Assembly (NCBI GenBank): GCA_944390715.1
Contig: CALXQS010000001.1
Span: forward strand, 62,001 to 126,000
Length of the DNA stretch: 64,000 bases
Source of the DNA: an uncultured Duodenibacillus sp.
GTDB lineage: Bacteria > Pseudomonadota > Gammaproteobacteria > Burkholderiales > Burkholderiaceae_F
Reading direction: 5' to 3'
The notes under the pieces were generated by a model, which was not told the DNA's origin, did not search any database, and worked only from the letters and a program-made list of their open reading frames with translations. Below are positions 15,179-25,510 of this stretch, piece by piece; the first letter of the stretch is position 1, and every line of letters starts with the position of its first letter. Made by a program: the position numbers and the translations under genes.

Positions 15179-16640
15179 TCGCAGCCTCCGGGACGACCTC
15201 AGAGGCCTGATGCTGTTCTTGTTGCTGGGGCTCAAGCTGCGAGCCGCCGCCCAATGCCTTGTAGAGCATCACGTAGCTTGTCGCACGCGAGAGTTTCGTG
15301 CTGATCAGCGTCTGCTGCGCCGTAAAGTTTGAGCGTTGACTGTCGAGCACCGTGAGATAGCTGTCGGCGCCGTTTTTATAACGCTCCTCAGACAATCTCA
15401 GGCTTTCAGCCGTGGCATCGGCAAGCTTTTGCTGAGCCTCGAGCTCTTTACCCACGGTGCCTTCCATGGCAAGCGCATCTGCCACCTCTTGGAAAGCCTT
15501 CTGGATGGTCGATTCGTAGTCGGCCACCGCAGCCTTCTGCGCAGCCTGCGCCGCCTCAAGGTTGGCTATATTGCGGCCGCCCGAGAAAATGGGAAGACTG
15601 ATCTGAGGTGCAAAATTCCAAAATCCGGTGCCGTTGCTAAACAGGTCGTCAAGCTCGCCGGAAGTCGTGCCGAAGGCGCCTGTGAGCGAAATGCTCGGGA
15701 AAAATGCCGCACGGGCAACACCGATATTGGCATTGGCGGCAATTAACGCCGCTTCAGCCGCAGCAATGTCAGGCCGCTGCAGAAGCACTTCACTGGGGAC
15801 ATTGGAAATGGCCGAAACAGCCTTTGTTGCGCCGTCGACCAGTCCGTCGGGCTCCATGCTTGCATCAACAGGGCTGCCAACGAGCACATTGAGCGCATTG
15901 CGGTACTGCGACACGGAGCGCTGAGCCTGAGCCCGTGCAGCCATGGCCGAAGCCACAGTCGTCATGGCCTGCTGCACCTCGAGCTGGCTCGAAGCACCGA
16001 GCTCATAACTCTTTTCGATGAGCTCCAGGCTTTTGAGCTGGCTTTGATATGTCTGCTCAGCAAGCTTCAGAAGATCCTTCGATGCGCCAAGCGACAGCCA
16101 GGTCTGCGCGATTTCGGTAATCACCGTCATCTGCGTCGTGCGCTGCGCTGCCTCTGTCTGCATGTAGGCCTGCAAAGCCTGCTCATTCAAGTTGCGCACG
16201 CGCCCGAACAGGTCAAGCTCGTAGGTCGTCATGCCCAGCGAAGCCGTATAGACATGCGACGTAGACTCCTGTCCCGTGGCGCTTACCGAAGCCGGAGTGC
16301 GGCTGGCTGCCTCATCGGCTGAGGCCGCAATCGTCGGAAACAGATCAGCGCGGCTGACGCGATACTGCGCACGCGCCTGCTCGACGGCATACACCGCCGA
16401 GCGCAGGTCGCGGTTGTTGATGAGTCCCAAACGAATCAACTCGCGCAGGCGCGCGTCAGTAAAAAAGTCGCCCCAAAGCGCAAGCCCTTCGGTGAGCAGC
16501 TCTGCGCTTTGCGTAGCTTCATCCTGAGGCCATGCCGCAGGAACGGGAGCCGCCGGGCGCTCGTACTCAGGAGCCAGATTTACGCACCCCGACAACAGCA
16601 AGGCGGCCGCCAGCGGCAAAAGACAAAAACTCTTACGCAT
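15165..16640 (-). CDS. RND efflux outer membrane lipoprotein (NodT/OprM family)
   Basis: A 491-residue outer membrane channel of the TolC-like OEP family, which completes the tripartite pump. ATG 16640 is used: it gives a lipoprotein signal MRKSFCLLPLAAALLLSGC with lipobox LLSGC (Cys 19). It overlaps the pump gene stop (AATGCGTAA), suggesting coupled translation, and has GAGG about 11 bases upstream. Two OEP repeats follow; LQRPDIAAAEAALIAANANIG and PQISLPIF mark the second repeat. An upstream ATG at 16673 would add 11 residues inside the pump gene. The C-terminal tail is rich in Gln (QQQEQHQ). Substrates are unknown. Confidence 0.93.
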   Translation of the reverse strand: MRKSFCLLPLAAALLLSGCVNLAPEYERPAAPVPAAWPQDEATQSAELLTEGLALWGDFFTDARLRELIRLGLINNRDLRSAVYAVEQARAQYRVSRADLFPTIAASADEAASRTPASVSATGQESTSHVYTASLGMTTYELDLFGRVRNLNEQALQAYMQTEAAQRTTQMTVITEIAQTWLSLGASKDLLKLAEQTYQSQLKSLELIEKSYELGASSQLEVQQAMTTVASAMAARAQAQRSVSQYRNALNVLVGSPVDASMEPDGLVDGATKAVSAISNVPSEVLLQRPDIAAAEAALIAANANIGVARAAFFPSISLTGAFGTTSGELDDLFSNGTGFWNFAPQISLPIFSGGRNIANLEAAQAAQKAAVADYESTIQKAFQEVADALAMEGTVGKELEAQQKLADATAESLRLSEERYKNGADSYLTVLDSQRSNFTAQQTLISTKLSRATSYVMLYKALGGGSQLEPQQQEQHQASEVVPEAANDRS

Positions 16641-19600
16641 TTTCTGATTTAACCTCTTCGCTGTCATGAGCATGTGCAGGATTCTTCTTGCTGCCGAAAA
16701 TTCTCACAATAAGAACATAGAAGACGGGCACGAAGAACACGCAAAGGAACGTGCCGGCGAGCATGCCTCCGAGCACTGCCACGCCGATTGCCGACTGAGC
16801 GCCGGCACCAGCCCCGGTCGCCGTTGCCAGCGGCAGCACGCCGAGACCGAAGGCCAGAGACGTCATCAAAATCGGGCGCAGACGCAGACGCACGGCCTCA
16901 ACCACAGCCTTGAGAACTTCCATGCCGCTGTCAGCAAGATCTCGGGCAAATTCCACAATCAAGATAGCATTTTTAGCCACCAGGCCGACCGTCGTCAACA
17001 AGCCGACCTGGAAGTACACGTCGTTCTCCTTGCCCGTAACCCAGGTCAGCCCCAGTGCGCCCAGAACGCCCAGCGGAACAACCAAAATCACGGCCACGGG
17101 AATCGACCAAGACTCATACAGTGCGGCCAACGCCAGGAACACGACCAAAATCGACAATGCATAAAGCGGAGCCGCATTGCTGCCTGCCACGCGCTCCTGA
17201 TAAGAAACGCCATTCCACTCAATGGAGTATCCCGGCGGCATCTCGGCCAAGATGTCTTCAATGATCTTCATGGCTTCGCCAGAAGAAACTCCCTGGGCAG
17301 GGCTGCCTTGAATGTTGACGGCATCAAGTGCATTGAAGCGCTCCAGACGCGGAGAACCATAAGCCCATTTGGTCGTGGTAAACGACGAGAAAGGCACCAT
17401 CGTTCCGCTTGAGCTTCGGGCATACCATTTGCTCAAGTCTTCCACCTGCCCGCGAGAATCAGCATTGCCCTGCACGTATACCTGCTTGAGGCGCCCCTGA
17501 TCCATGAAGTCGTTGACATAGGTCGAGCCAAAGGCCGCATTGAGCGTCACATTGATCTGCGATTCAGACACGCCAAGCGCGCGCGCCTTGTCGTAGTCGA
17601 CATTGACTTCGAGCATCGGCGCATCAGCCATGCCGTTGTGGCGGACTTGAACCAAGCGCGGATCAGCATTGGCCTTGGCCAGGAACATGCCCATGACCTC
17701 CATCAGACGATCATGCCCCTGTCCGGAACGATCCTGCAGGTAGAAGTCAAAGCCTTCGGCCACGCCCAATTCCGGCACGGCCGGCAGCGGGAACACAAAG
17801 CTCTGCGCATCCTTGAATTCAGGCGACATGAGTTTTGCCATCGTGCGCATCATGACGGCATCGACCGTCTGATGCGGCTCGGTACGCTCCTCCCAGTCCT
17901 TGAACTTCAAAAAGCCCATGGAGTTGTTCTGACCAGTACCGGCAAAAGAAAAGCCTCGTACCGTAAAGATCGACTGAACCGTATCTTTTTCAGCCTCGCG
18001 AACGACCTTCTGGAAGCGATCGAGCACTGCATCGGTGCGTTCGGCCGTGGCGCCCGCCGGGGTCTGGGCCATCATCAGCAGCGTACCCTGATCTTCCGGC
18101 GGCATGAATGCGCTCGGGATCTTCATAAAGCCCAACACCACGAAGCCGCACAAAATGGCGTAGATGATCATCAATCGGAAAATGCGCTTCACAAGCCCCT
18201 GCACCGAACTGCAGACGCCGCGATTGAGAGCGTCAAAGCCGGTGTTGAACCACCCAAAAAAGCCTTTTGTAGCCTTTTCATGCGTAGCATCGACCTGCTT
18301 GAGCATGGCCGCACACAGAGCCGGCGTCAAGGTCAACGCCACAATCACCGAAAGCACCATGGCCGAAACAATCGTCACGGAGAACTGCCGGTAAATAATG
18401 CCCGTAGAGCCGCCGAAGAACGCCATCGGTACAAACACAGCCGAAAGCACCATGGCAATGCCGATCAGCGCCCCGGTAATCTGGTTCATGGACTTGATGG
18501 TTGCCGTTCGCGGATCGCATTTCTCTTCGGTCATCACGCGCTCGACGTTCTCCACCACGACAATGGCGTCGTCGACCAACAAGCCGATGGCCAGCACCAT
18601 GGCAAACATCGTGAGCACGTTGATGGAAAAGCCCAAAATTTCGAGAATGGCAAATGTTCCCAGCAGCACCACCGGCACGGCAATCGTCGGAATGATCGTC
18701 GCTCGCCAGTTCTGCAAGAAGAGATACATCACGCAGATCACGAGGATAATGGCCTCAACGAGCGTCTTGACCACTTCGTGGATAGCCGCGCGAACAAAGG
18801 GCGTCGTATCAAACGGAATCACCGTCTCAACGCCTTCGGGGAAGAATGGACGAAGCTCTTCGATCTTGGCCTGCACGCGCTTGGCCGTATCCAGAGCGTT
18901 GGCTCCGGCACTGAGGTAAATGGCAATGCCAGAAGACGGCTGTCCGTCAAAGCGGCCCTGGAAGGTATAGGTCTGCTGGCCCAGCTCCACCGTGCCGATG
19001 TCCTTGATGCGAACCGTTGAACCGTCCATCGGGCTCTTGAGCACAATGTTTTCGAACTGCTCGGGCGTATTGAGCATTGAGCTTGCGCGAATCGTTGCCG
19101 TGATGACGCGCTTGCCGTTGGTCGGCTGACCGGCAATGTCGCCTGCCGCCACCTGCACGTTCTGCGTTTCAATGGCTGCGATTACGTCGGAGGGCTCAAG
19201 CCCATACTTCATCAGCAGCCCCGGATCCATCCAGATGCGCATGGCATAGGACGCACCGAACACCGTTGATTCACCGACGCCCTCCAAACGCGCAATCGGC
19301 TCTTCGACGTTGTTTGTAAGGAAGTCGCCCAAGTCTCCTGATCCAAGACGCCCGGTTTTGTCGATAAAGCCCACCACCATCAAAAAGGAGGCCGAGCTCT
19401 TGTCGACAGTTACGCCGAGCTGACGCACCGTTTCAGGCAGATTGGGTTCTGCCGCCGAGAGCTTGTTCTGAACCTGAACCTGGGCAATATCGGGATTGGT
19501 GCCGGCCACGAAGGTCAGCGTGATGGCCATGCGGCCGGTTGAGTCCGAATAGGAGCTCATGTACATGAGCCCGTCGAGACCCGTCATGTTTTGCTCAATA

Positions 19601-19794
19601 ATCTGCGTGACGGTTCTCGACATGGTTTCGGCATTAGCACCCGGGTAGGTCGCATTGATGCGCACCTGCGGAGGGGCAATATTGGGGTACTGCGAAACCG
19701 GAAGGTTGAAAATCGACAGCGCCCCCGCCAGCATGATGACGATGGCGATCACCCAGGCAAAAATCGGGCGATCGACAAAGAAACGACTCAGCAT
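16633..19794 (-). CDS. RND multidrug efflux pump, inner membrane subunit (AcrB/MexB type)
   Basis: A 1053-residue HAE1-family proton-driven pump, the normal length of AcrB. It starts MLSRFFVDRPIFAWVIAIVIML, the standard N-terminus. The proton relay is present as the double aspartate in GLLVDDAIVVVENVER (TM4), and the repeat GLVAKNAILIVEFA (TM10) and LMTSLAFGLGVLPL are clear. Twelve helices and two large periplasmic loops (about residues 30-335 and 560-870) are evident. It is 15 bases from the adaptor stop and overlaps the channel start, so adaptor-pump-channel-regulator form one operon. Expected to expel amphiphilic drugs, bile salts or similar compounds; specificity cannot be read here. Confidence 0.97.
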   Translation of the reverse strand: MLSRFFVDRPIFAWVIAIVIMLAGALSIFNLPVSQYPNIAPPQVRINATYPGANAETMSRTVTQIIEQNMTGLDGLMYMSSYSDSTGRMAITLTFVAGTNPDIAQVQVQNKLSAAEPNLPETVRQLGVTVDKSSASFLMVVGFIDKTGRLGSGDLGDFLTNNVEEPIARLEGVGESTVFGASYAMRIWMDPGLLMKYGLEPSDVIAAIETQNVQVAAGDIAGQPTNGKRVITATIRASSMLNTPEQFENIVLKSPMDGSTVRIKDIGTVELGQQTYTFQGRFDGQPSSGIAIYLSAGANALDTAKRVQAKIEELRPFFPEGVETVIPFDTTPFVRAAIHEVVKTLVEAIILVICVMYLFLQNWRATIIPTIAVPVVLLGTFAILEILGFSINVLTMFAMVLAIGLLVDDAIVVVENVERVMTEEKCDPRTATIKSMNQITGALIGIAMVLSAVFVPMAFFGGSTGIIYRQFSVTIVSAMVLSVIVALTLTPALCAAMLKQVDATHEKATKGFFGWFNTGFDALNRGVCSSVQGLVKRIFRLMIIYAILCGFVVLGFMKIPSAFMPPEDQGTLLMMAQTPAGATAERTDAVLDRFQKVVREAEKDTVQSIFTVRGFSFAGTGQNNSMGFLKFKDWEERTEPHQTVDAVMMRTMAKLMSPEFKDAQSFVFPLPAVPELGVAEGFDFYLQDRSGQGHDRLMEVMGMFLAKANADPRLVQVRHNGMADAPMLEVNVDYDKARALGVSESQINVTLNAAFGSTYVNDFMDQGRLKQVYVQGNADSRGQVEDLSKWYARSSSGTMVPFSSFTTTKWAYGSPRLERFNALDAVNIQGSPAQGVSSGEAMKIIEDILAEMPPGYSIEWNGVSYQERVAGSNAAPLYALSILVVFLALAALYESWSIPVAVILVVPLGVLGALGLTWVTGKENDVYFQVGLLTTVGLVAKNAILIVEFARDLADSGMEVLKAVVEAVRLRLRPILMTSLAFGLGVLPLATATGAGAGAQSAIGVAVLGGMLAGTFLCVFFVPVFYVLIVRIFGSKKNPAHAHDSEEVKSENA

Positions 19795-19809
19795 AGTTGA
19801 CGTCTCCGC

Positions 19810-21018
19810 TTACTTGGCCGCAGCAGCCGTTGATTGAGCAGCAGGAGCCTGCTGAGCGGCTGCGCCTGGCGCTCCGTAGCTCACCAAAGAGCCAGGGCGC
19901 ACGTGCTGGATTCCTTCGACAATGACCTTGTCGCCCTCGGACAGACCGGAATCAAGCACCCAGTAGGCGCCGTCGGCTCCAGCAATCACCACGTCGCGGC
20001 TTTCCACCTTGTTGTCCTTGTTGACGATGTAGACATACGGTTCGCCCGTATTGCGGCGCATTGTGGCACGCTGATCGAGCTTCACAGCCTTTTCGCGCAC
20101 GCCGTCAACGAGCCGAGCACGCACGTACATGCCGGGCATCAGCTCTCGATCAGGATTGGGAAAAACTGCGCGAATGCGGACAGTTCCCGTCGATTCATCA
20201 ACCAGCGCATCCTGGAAGGTAAGCTTGCCCAAAGCGTTGTAGACGCGCCCGTTTTCAAGCACGAGCTGCACATCGGTGCTGCCTTCCGTACCAAGCTTGA
20301 TGATGCCTTCCTTAGCCTGCTGGCGAAGATTGGCAATCACATCGTAGGACTGCGTAACGTCGACATAAATCGGATCGAGCTGCTGCACGACGGTCAAGCG
20401 CGCGGCCTGATTGGCCGTAACAAGAGCGCCAGGAGTGACCTCAGACAGGGAAACCTTCCCCGAAATCGGGCTTGTCACTTTCGTGTAGCGCAAATCAATG
20501 CGGGCAGCCTCTAGCGCCGCCTTGGCTGCCGCCACATTCGCCACGGCAACCTTGTAGTTGGCCTGCGCCGTATCGTTGGCCGAGCGGCTTACTGCATTGA
20601 CCTTGACGAGTTCAGCCGAACGCTTGGCGTCGGCCTTGGCTGACACCAATGTGGCCTCTGCCTGCAGCAGCGCTGCACGAGCCGAAGCAACATTGGCTTC
20701 GTACACGGCCGGATCAATCTGATAGAGCGACTGACCGAGCTTAACTTCGCTGCCCTCTTCAAAAAGACGCTTCTGAATAATGCCAGAAACCTGCGGACGC
20801 ACCTCGGCAACACGATAAGCCGATGTGCGGCCAGACAGTTCTGTGCGCATGATCGCGTCCTGCAGATGGATTTCCTGAATCGTTACCTGCACGGCGCGCT
20901 GCGCGGCCGCCTGCTGCGGCGCAGCATCCTGCTTTTTACCATTGCAGCCCGTCAAGGCCACAGCTGCAGAGGCTGCCAACGCTATAACCGCAAGTCGCGG
21001 CATATTTTTCAACATCAT
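19810..21018 (-). CDS. RND efflux periplasmic adaptor (AcrA/MexA type)
   Basis: A 402-residue membrane fusion protein anchored as a lipoprotein: the signal sequence ends in AVALTGCNG (Cys about 25). It links the inner-membrane pump to the outer-membrane channel. The beta-barrel and lipoyl halves are seen as VRPQVSGIIQKRLFEEGSEVK, the coiled-coil as a long Ala/Lys/Glu region at about residues 95-165, and the closing lipoyl segment as YTKVTSPISGKVSLSEVTPGALV. First gene of the operon; the 5' region holds paired palindromes. The C-terminus is Ala/Gln-rich (AAAQQAPAAQ). The start may be either of two adjacent ATGs (21018 or 21015). Confidence 0.95.
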   Translation of the reverse strand: MMLKNMPRLAVIALAASAAVALTGCNGKKQDAAPQQAAAQRAVQVTIQEIHLQDAIMRTELSGRTSAYRVAEVRPQVSGIIQKRLFEEGSEVKLGQSLYQIDPAVYEANVASARAALLQAEATLVSAKADAKRSAELVKVNAVSRSANDTAQANYKVAVANVAAAKAALEAARIDLRYTKVTSPISGKVSLSEVTPGALVTANQAARLTVVQQLDPIYVDVTQSYDVIANLRQQAKEGIIKLGTEGSTDVQLVLENGRVYNALGKLTFQDALVDESTGTVRIRAVFPNPDRELMPGMYVRARLVDGVREKAVKLDQRATMRRNTGEPYVYIVNKDNKVESRDVVIAGADGAYWVLDSGLSEGDKVIVEGIQHVRPGSLVSYGAPGAAAQQAPAAQSTAAAAK

Positions 21019-21133
21019 TTACGAGAACTCCGAAACAAATTATTTCCGGTTATTGAGGCTTTATCCGCCCTAGAAATTCAGTCCAGAAGCACCAAAAAGG
21101 AGAAAAAGCGCACAACCCCCTTTCCCCAAAAAC

Positions 21134-21168
21134 TGAACAATCATTCACTTCTGAACGAGCGTTCAGAA
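21134..21168. promoter_or_regulatory. Tandem palindromes, probable TetR operator of the efflux operon
   Basis: The main element at 21149-21168 has perfect nine-base arms TTCTGAACG and CGTTCAGAA around a two-base centre. Immediately beside it, TGAACAATCATTCA (21134-21147) is a second, imperfect TGAA...TTCA palindrome. They lie 116-150 bases upstream of the adaptor start. A 20-base palindrome of this kind is the usual form of TetR-family operators, and the operon encodes a TetR protein. Assignment is inference from position and symmetry. Confidence 0.7.
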
Positions 21169-21257
21169 TTTTACGTACATTTACGCTCTCTGTCTTATTC
21201 CCCAAAAGGATGAATGCCCAAAAAAAAATAGATTTTTATGCTTTAAATCAAAGATTT

Positions 21258-22181
21258 TTATTCTTGATGGCTTTTTTCGAATGCCGCTTTGCGCCCAAAA
21301 ATTCTTTCTGCCGCCTGCGCGCAGAAAAGACCAGCAACCACCAGCATCATGCCTGCGGCAACCGACACGGTGAAAGGCTCGTGGAGCACGACAATGGCAG
21401 TTGCCACCGTAACCACAGGAATAAGGTAGATGTAGACGGTGCTCAGCACAGCACCGAGCACCTTGACCGACAAGCTCCAAAAAACAAAGCAAAGTCCGGA
21501 AGCAAGCAGTCCCAAAAAGAGCAGGTTGCCGCCGACCACAGGATCAAGAAGTTCATCGACATCGACCGAAAACTCCCCGAGACAAGCCGCCGGAATCATG
21601 CACAAGATGCCGTAGAAAAAAATGCGGCGCGTCACGGGCAGCGCAGCAAATCCATAGACCGTAATGCGCTTGATCAAAAGCGAATAAACCGCCCACACAA
21701 AGCCGGCCGCCGCTGCAAGCAAATCCCCCGAGGCATTGAATTGCACTGCTTCTTCACCACTCCAGCAAATAAGCCCCACACCGGCAAGCGCCAGCATCAG
21801 ACCAGCAAAAAACCAAGCAGTCAAACGCTCATTGGCACCAAAAAGCCGCCCCAGCAAGGCAGTAAAAAAAGGCGACAGACAGACAATGACGCCGACGTTG
21901 GAAGCTCTGGTATAGACAAGCGCGATATTCTCCACAAGATAGTAAAGGCATATTCCAGTAAGTCCGGCGAGAAAAAAGCACCACTCCTGAGTACGCGTTG
22001 TTTTCCCCAATCTCCTCGGCCAAAGAATCCATAAGAAGACGTAGCCCAGAATAAAGCGAATGACGAGAATCTCCACAGGTGCAAGCACTTCAAGCAGCAC
22101 CTTCGTGGAAACAAACGTCACGCCCCAGACGCCCACCGTGAAAAGTGCAAGCAAGTGTCCGACAAGCACATCTTTTTGCAT
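21258..22181 (-). CDS. DMT superfamily transporter (EamA domain)
   Basis: A 307-residue inner-membrane protein with ten helices in two EamA repeats (about residues 8-140 and 155-290). Conserved segments include FTVGVWGVTFVSTKVLLE at the start and GAVLSTVYIYLIPVVTVATAI-type residues near the end, typical of RhaT/YdcZ-like drug-metabolite exporters. The substrate is unknown. It stands alone between the efflux operon promoter region and the glmS terminator. It has no clear ribosome binding site other than a weak AGGTTCA before ATG 22181. Confidence 0.88.
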   Translation of the reverse strand: MQKDVLVGHLLALFTVGVWGVTFVSTKVLLEVLAPVEILVIRFILGYVFLWILWPRRLGKTTRTQEWCFFLAGLTGICLYYLVENIALVYTRASNVGVIVCLSPFFTALLGRLFGANERLTAWFFAGLMLALAGVGLICWSGEEAVQFNASGDLLAAAAGFVWAVYSLLIKRITVYGFAALPVTRRIFFYGILCMIPAACLGEFSVDVDELLDPVVGGNLLFLGLLASGLCFVFWSLSVKVLGAVLSTVYIYLIPVVTVATAIVVLHEPFTVSVAAGMMLVVAGLFCAQAAERIFGRKAAFEKSHQE

Positions 22182-22199
22182 GATGAACCTATGGGAAAT

Positions 22200-22237
22200 T
22201 AAAAAACAAGCGGCAAAGAAAAACCGCCGCTTGTTTC
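22200..22237 (-). terminator. Rho-independent terminator of glmUS
   Basis: Perfect 11-base arms AAACAAGCGGC (22204-22214) and GCCGCTTGTTT (22226-22236). On the minus strand the hairpin is followed by a run of Ts. It lies 24 bases after the glmS stop codon. Confidence 0.9.
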
Positions 22238-22259
22238 TGAAAATGGAAAATTCCTTTTT

Positions 22260-24089
22260 TTACTCTACCGTTACGCTCTTGGCCAGATTGCGAGGCTTGT
22301 CGACGTCGGTTCCGCGCGCAAGCGCCGTATGATAAGCCAGCAGCTGCAGCGGCACGACATGCAGAATCGGCGACAAATCCCCATAGTTTTCCGGCAGCCT
22401 GATGACGTGCATGTCTTCTGTGCTGTCAATCACGCTGTCGCCGTCGGCAAAGACGTAGAGCTTGCCGCCGCGAGCGCGAACTTCCTGCATGTTGCTCTTT
22501 AGTTTTTCCAGAAGTTCGTCGTTGGGCGCAATCGTCACCACCGGCATATTGGCGTCAACTAGCGCCAGCGGACCATGCTTGAGTTCCCCTGCCGGGTAGG
22601 CTTCGGCATGGATGTAGCTGATTTCCTTGAGCTTAAGCGCGCCTTCGAGCGCGATCGGGTAGTGCACGCCGCGCCCCAAAAACAGCGCATCATCCTTGGA
22701 TGCAAAACGCTCGGCCCACGCGATGATCTGCGGCTCGAGCGCAAGCACGCTCGTCAATGCTGCGGGAACATGCCGCAGCCTCGACAGCGCCTGAGCCTCG
22801 CCCTTCTCATCGAGTCTTCCTCTGAGCTTGGCAAGCGTCAGCGTCAGCAAATACAAAGCGGCAAGCTGCGTCGTAAAGGCCTTTGTGCTGGCAACTCCGA
22901 TTTCCACGCCCGCTCGCGTGATGTACGACAGTCTGCTTTCCCTTACCAACGCACTTTGAGCAACATTGCAAACGGCCAGCGTCTTCGTCATGCCCAGCGA
23001 AACCGCGTGCTTGAGCGCAGCGATCGTATCGGCTGTCTCTCCGGACTGAGAGATCGTTACGACCAACGTTTCGGGATCAGCAATAGAGACGCGGTAGCGG
23101 TATTCGCTGGCAATCTCTACATCGCAAGCGATCCCGGCAACAGCCTCCAGCCAATACTTGGCGGTCAAAGCCGCGTAGTAGCTCGTTCCGCATGCAAGCA
23201 TCAGAATGCGCCGCACGCCCTGAAAAACTTCCTGCGCATCCGCTCCGAACAGCGTGGGCGAGATGCCCGCCACGCCTTCGAGCGTATCGCCGATTGCCCG
23301 CGGCTGCTCAAAGATTTCTTTTTGCATGTAGTGACGGTACGGTCCGAGATCCGCGGCACCAGAATAAGCCTGCACGCAGACCGGCTTGCGCTCGATCGGC
23401 GCATACCCTCCTTGCGCGCTGCGAGCATAGATCTGCACGGCTGCTTCCGTCAGATCCACCACGTCGCCTTCCTCAAGATAAATGAAGTTGTCGGTTACTC
23501 CGGCCAGCGCCATCGCATCGCTTGCAATGAAGTTCTCGTGCTGACCAACTCCAACGACCATGGGCGAGCCCTGTCTTGCTCCCACAATGCGTCCTGGCTC
23601 CTGGCACGAAAATACGGCAATGGCATAAGCTCCTGTGACGCGCGCCAGCGCCTGCTTGACAGCCTTCAGGAGATCTCCCTCGTAGTAGCGGTTGACCAGA
23701 TGCGCGAGCACTTCGGTATCCGTCTGACTGGTCATTTCCACGCCCTCGGCAACAAGCTCGGCCTTAAGTTCGGCGTAGTTTTCAATAATGCCGTTGTGCA
23801 CCAAGGCGATCCGCCCTCCCGCAATATGCGGATGCGCATTCATTACGGCCGGCCCGCCGTGCGTGGCCCAGCGCGTATGCGCAATGCCCGTCGTGCCCTG
23901 CATGCCGTCTTCAACGACCTGCTCGGTCAAATCCTTGACGCGCGCCACGCTGCGCGCGCGCTCAATTTTTCCATTTCGAACAACGGCAACTCCGCAGCTG
24001 TCGTAGCCTCGATATTCAAGACGACGCAAGCCTTCGAGCATGACAGGAACAATATCTCTGCGGCTCACGCCGGCAACGATTCCACACAT
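22260..24089 (-). CDS. glmS: Glutamine-fructose-6-phosphate aminotransferase (isomerizing)
   Basis: Makes glucosamine-6-phosphate from fructose-6-phosphate and glutamine, the entry to UDP-GlcNAc for peptidoglycan and LPS. At 609 residues it matches the family. The N-terminal Ntn glutaminase begins with the catalytic Cys2 (MCGIVAGV) and has the [16 protein letters not shown] and TDTEV segments. The two SIS sugar-isomerase domains contain SQSGETADT and the C-terminal [11 protein letters not shown], the exact family ending. It follows glmU by 56 bases on the same strand, the usual proteobacterial order. No leader riboswitch is visible in the short gap. Confidence 0.98.
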   Translation of the reverse strand: MCGIVAGVSRRDIVPVMLEGLRRLEYRGYDSCGVAVVRNGKIERARSVARVKDLTEQVVEDGMQGTTGIAHTRWATHGGPAVMNAHPHIAGGRIALVHNGIIENYAELKAELVAEGVEMTSQTDTEVLAHLVNRYYEGDLLKAVKQALARVTGAYAIAVFSCQEPGRIVGARQGSPMVVGVGQHENFIASDAMALAGVTDNFIYLEEGDVVDLTEAAVQIYARSAQGGYAPIERKPVCVQAYSGAADLGPYRHYMQKEIFEQPRAIGDTLEGVAGISPTLFGADAQEVFQGVRRILMLACGTSYYAALTAKYWLEAVAGIACDVEIASEYRYRVSIADPETLVVTISQSGETADTIAALKHAVSLGMTKTLAVCNVAQSALVRESRLSYITRAGVEIGVASTKAFTTQLAALYLLTLTLAKLRGRLDEKGEAQALSRLRHVPAALTSVLALEPQIIAWAERFASKDDALFLGRGVHYPIALEGALKLKEISYIHAEAYPAGELKHGPLALVDANMPVVTIAPNDELLEKLKSNMQEVRARGGKLYVFADGDSVIDSTEDMHVIRLPENYGDLSPILHVVPLQLLAYHTALARGTDVDKPRNLAKSVTVE

Positions 24090-24145
24090 GATTCAAATTC
24101 CTTGAAAAAACTCAATGCGTTTTTCGTCTGACGCAAAACCGCCGC

Positions 24146-25510
24146 TTACTGCTTCTTGCTCGGGCGCTGCCAGCCGTCAATCGTGCGCTGCGGTGCGCGG
24201 CTCAGCGTGAGCTTGCCCTGCGGCGCATCCTTGGTGAGCGTGGTGCCGGCGCCGAGCGTTGCTCCCTCTCCCACAGTCACCGGAGCCACCAACTGCGTGT
24301 CGGATCCAATGAAAGCGTTGTCGCCGATGGTCGTTCTGAACTTGTTGACGCCGTCGTAGTTGCAGGTAATGGTACCGGCCCCGATATTGACGCCGCTGCC
24401 CATATCGGTGTCGCCGATGTATGAGAGATGGTTGATTTTGGATCCCTTGCCGATATTGGACTTCTTTATTTCCACAAAGTTGCCCACATGCACGTCGTCG
24501 CAAAGCGCCGCCTGGGGGCGCAGACGAGCATAGGGACCTACCAGAGCGTGCGAACCGACTTCGGCCTGATCAATATGGCAGAAAGCCTCAATGCGCGTGC
24601 CGGCTCCGATTTTTGCATTTCGAATGACGCAGTACGGGCCGACGTAGACCCCGTCGGAGAGCTCTACATTGCCTTCGAACACGCACCCCACATCAATAGT
24701 GACGTCGCGTCCGCAGACGAGATTGCCGCGAATGTCCAGACGCGACGGATCAATGACGGTGACGCCGGCTTCGGTTAAAAGCTCAGCCTGATGGTCCTGC
24801 CAAATGCCTTCGAGCCGCGCAAGCTGCGTCTTGGAATTGACCCCTTCCACCTCAAAGCTTCTTCTCGGCCGGGCTGAATTGATGCGCACGCCGTCGCGCA
24901 CGGCAAGCCCGATGACGTCGGTGAGATAGTACTCGCCCTGCGCATTGCTTGCCTTGAGCTCGGAGAGCCACCCCGCAAGACGCGCAGTCGGCAGCAGCAT
25001 GATGCCGGTGTTGACCTCGCGGATCTGCTTTTGTCCTTCCGTCGCATCCTTTTGCTCAACAATGGCCACAATGCGTCCTCTTTGCCGCAGAATGCGCCCG
25101 TATCCCGTAGGATTGCGCAAAACAGTGGTCAGAATCGCCATGCCGTCGCCTGCGACTGCTCTCAGACGATCAATGGTCTCGGGCTGCACGAGCGGCACGT
25201 CGCCCAATAAAACAAGCGTGTTGTCAGCTTCCGGATCCAATGCCGGCAAAGCACACTGCAGTGCATGCCCGGTTCCCATCTGCGGCTCCTGCAGCACGAA
25301 TTCCAAACCTTCACGATTTTCAAGTGCCTGCTTGACGACTTCGGCGCGATGCCCCACAACAACCACTGTGCGGCTTACATCTGCAATCTTTTGCACAGTA
25401 TCGAGAACGCACTCGATCATCGGCTTTCCTGCCAAAGGCTGAAGCACTTTGGGAAGATCGGAGTGCATGCGCTTGCCTTGGCCGGCGGCCAGAATCACAA
25501 CATTCATCAT
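24146..25510 (-). CDS. glmU: Bifunctional GlcNAc-1-P uridyltransferase / GlcN-1-P acetyltransferase
   Basis: Converts glucosamine-1-phosphate to UDP-GlcNAc. With ATG 25510 the product is 454 residues, as in other GlmU. The nucleotidyltransferase domain starts [23 protein letters not shown] and holds the G-x-G-x-x-R loop; the C-terminal half is a left-handed beta-helix with hexapeptide repeats ([23 protein letters not shown]) ending in a basic tail. AGGA about ten bases upstream supports this start; a longer frame extending to 25711 has no support. glmS follows after 56 bases. A 540-base upstream gap should hold the operon promoter. Confidence 0.97.
   Translation of the reverse strand: MMNVVILAAGQGKRMHSDLPKVLQPLAGKPMIECVLDTVQKIADVSRTVVVVGHRAEVVKQALENREGLEFVLQEPQMGTGHALQCALPALDPEADNTLVLLGDVPLVQPETIDRLRAVAGDGMAILTTVLRNPTGYGRILRQRGRIVAIVEQKDATEGQKQIREVNTGIMLLPTARLAGWLSELKASNAQGEYYLTDVIGLAVRDGVRINSARPRRSFEVEGVNSKTQLARLEGIWQDHQAELLTEAGVTVIDPSRLDIRGNLVCGRDVTIDVGCVFEGNVELSDGVYVGPYCVIRNAKIGAGTRIEAFCHIDQAEVGSHALVGPYARLRPQAALCDDVHVGNFVEIKKSNIGKGSKINHLSYIGDTDMGSGVNIGAGTITCNYDGVNKFRTTIGDNAFIGSDTQLVAPVTVGEGATLGAGTTLTKDAPQGKLTLSRAPQRTIDGWQRPSKKQ

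Noticed and set aside
17638-19020. 460-codon frame antisense to the RND pump gene
   Set aside because: Same reason: the pump reading frame is conserved end to end and the antisense product is His/Arg/Gln-rich without known domains.
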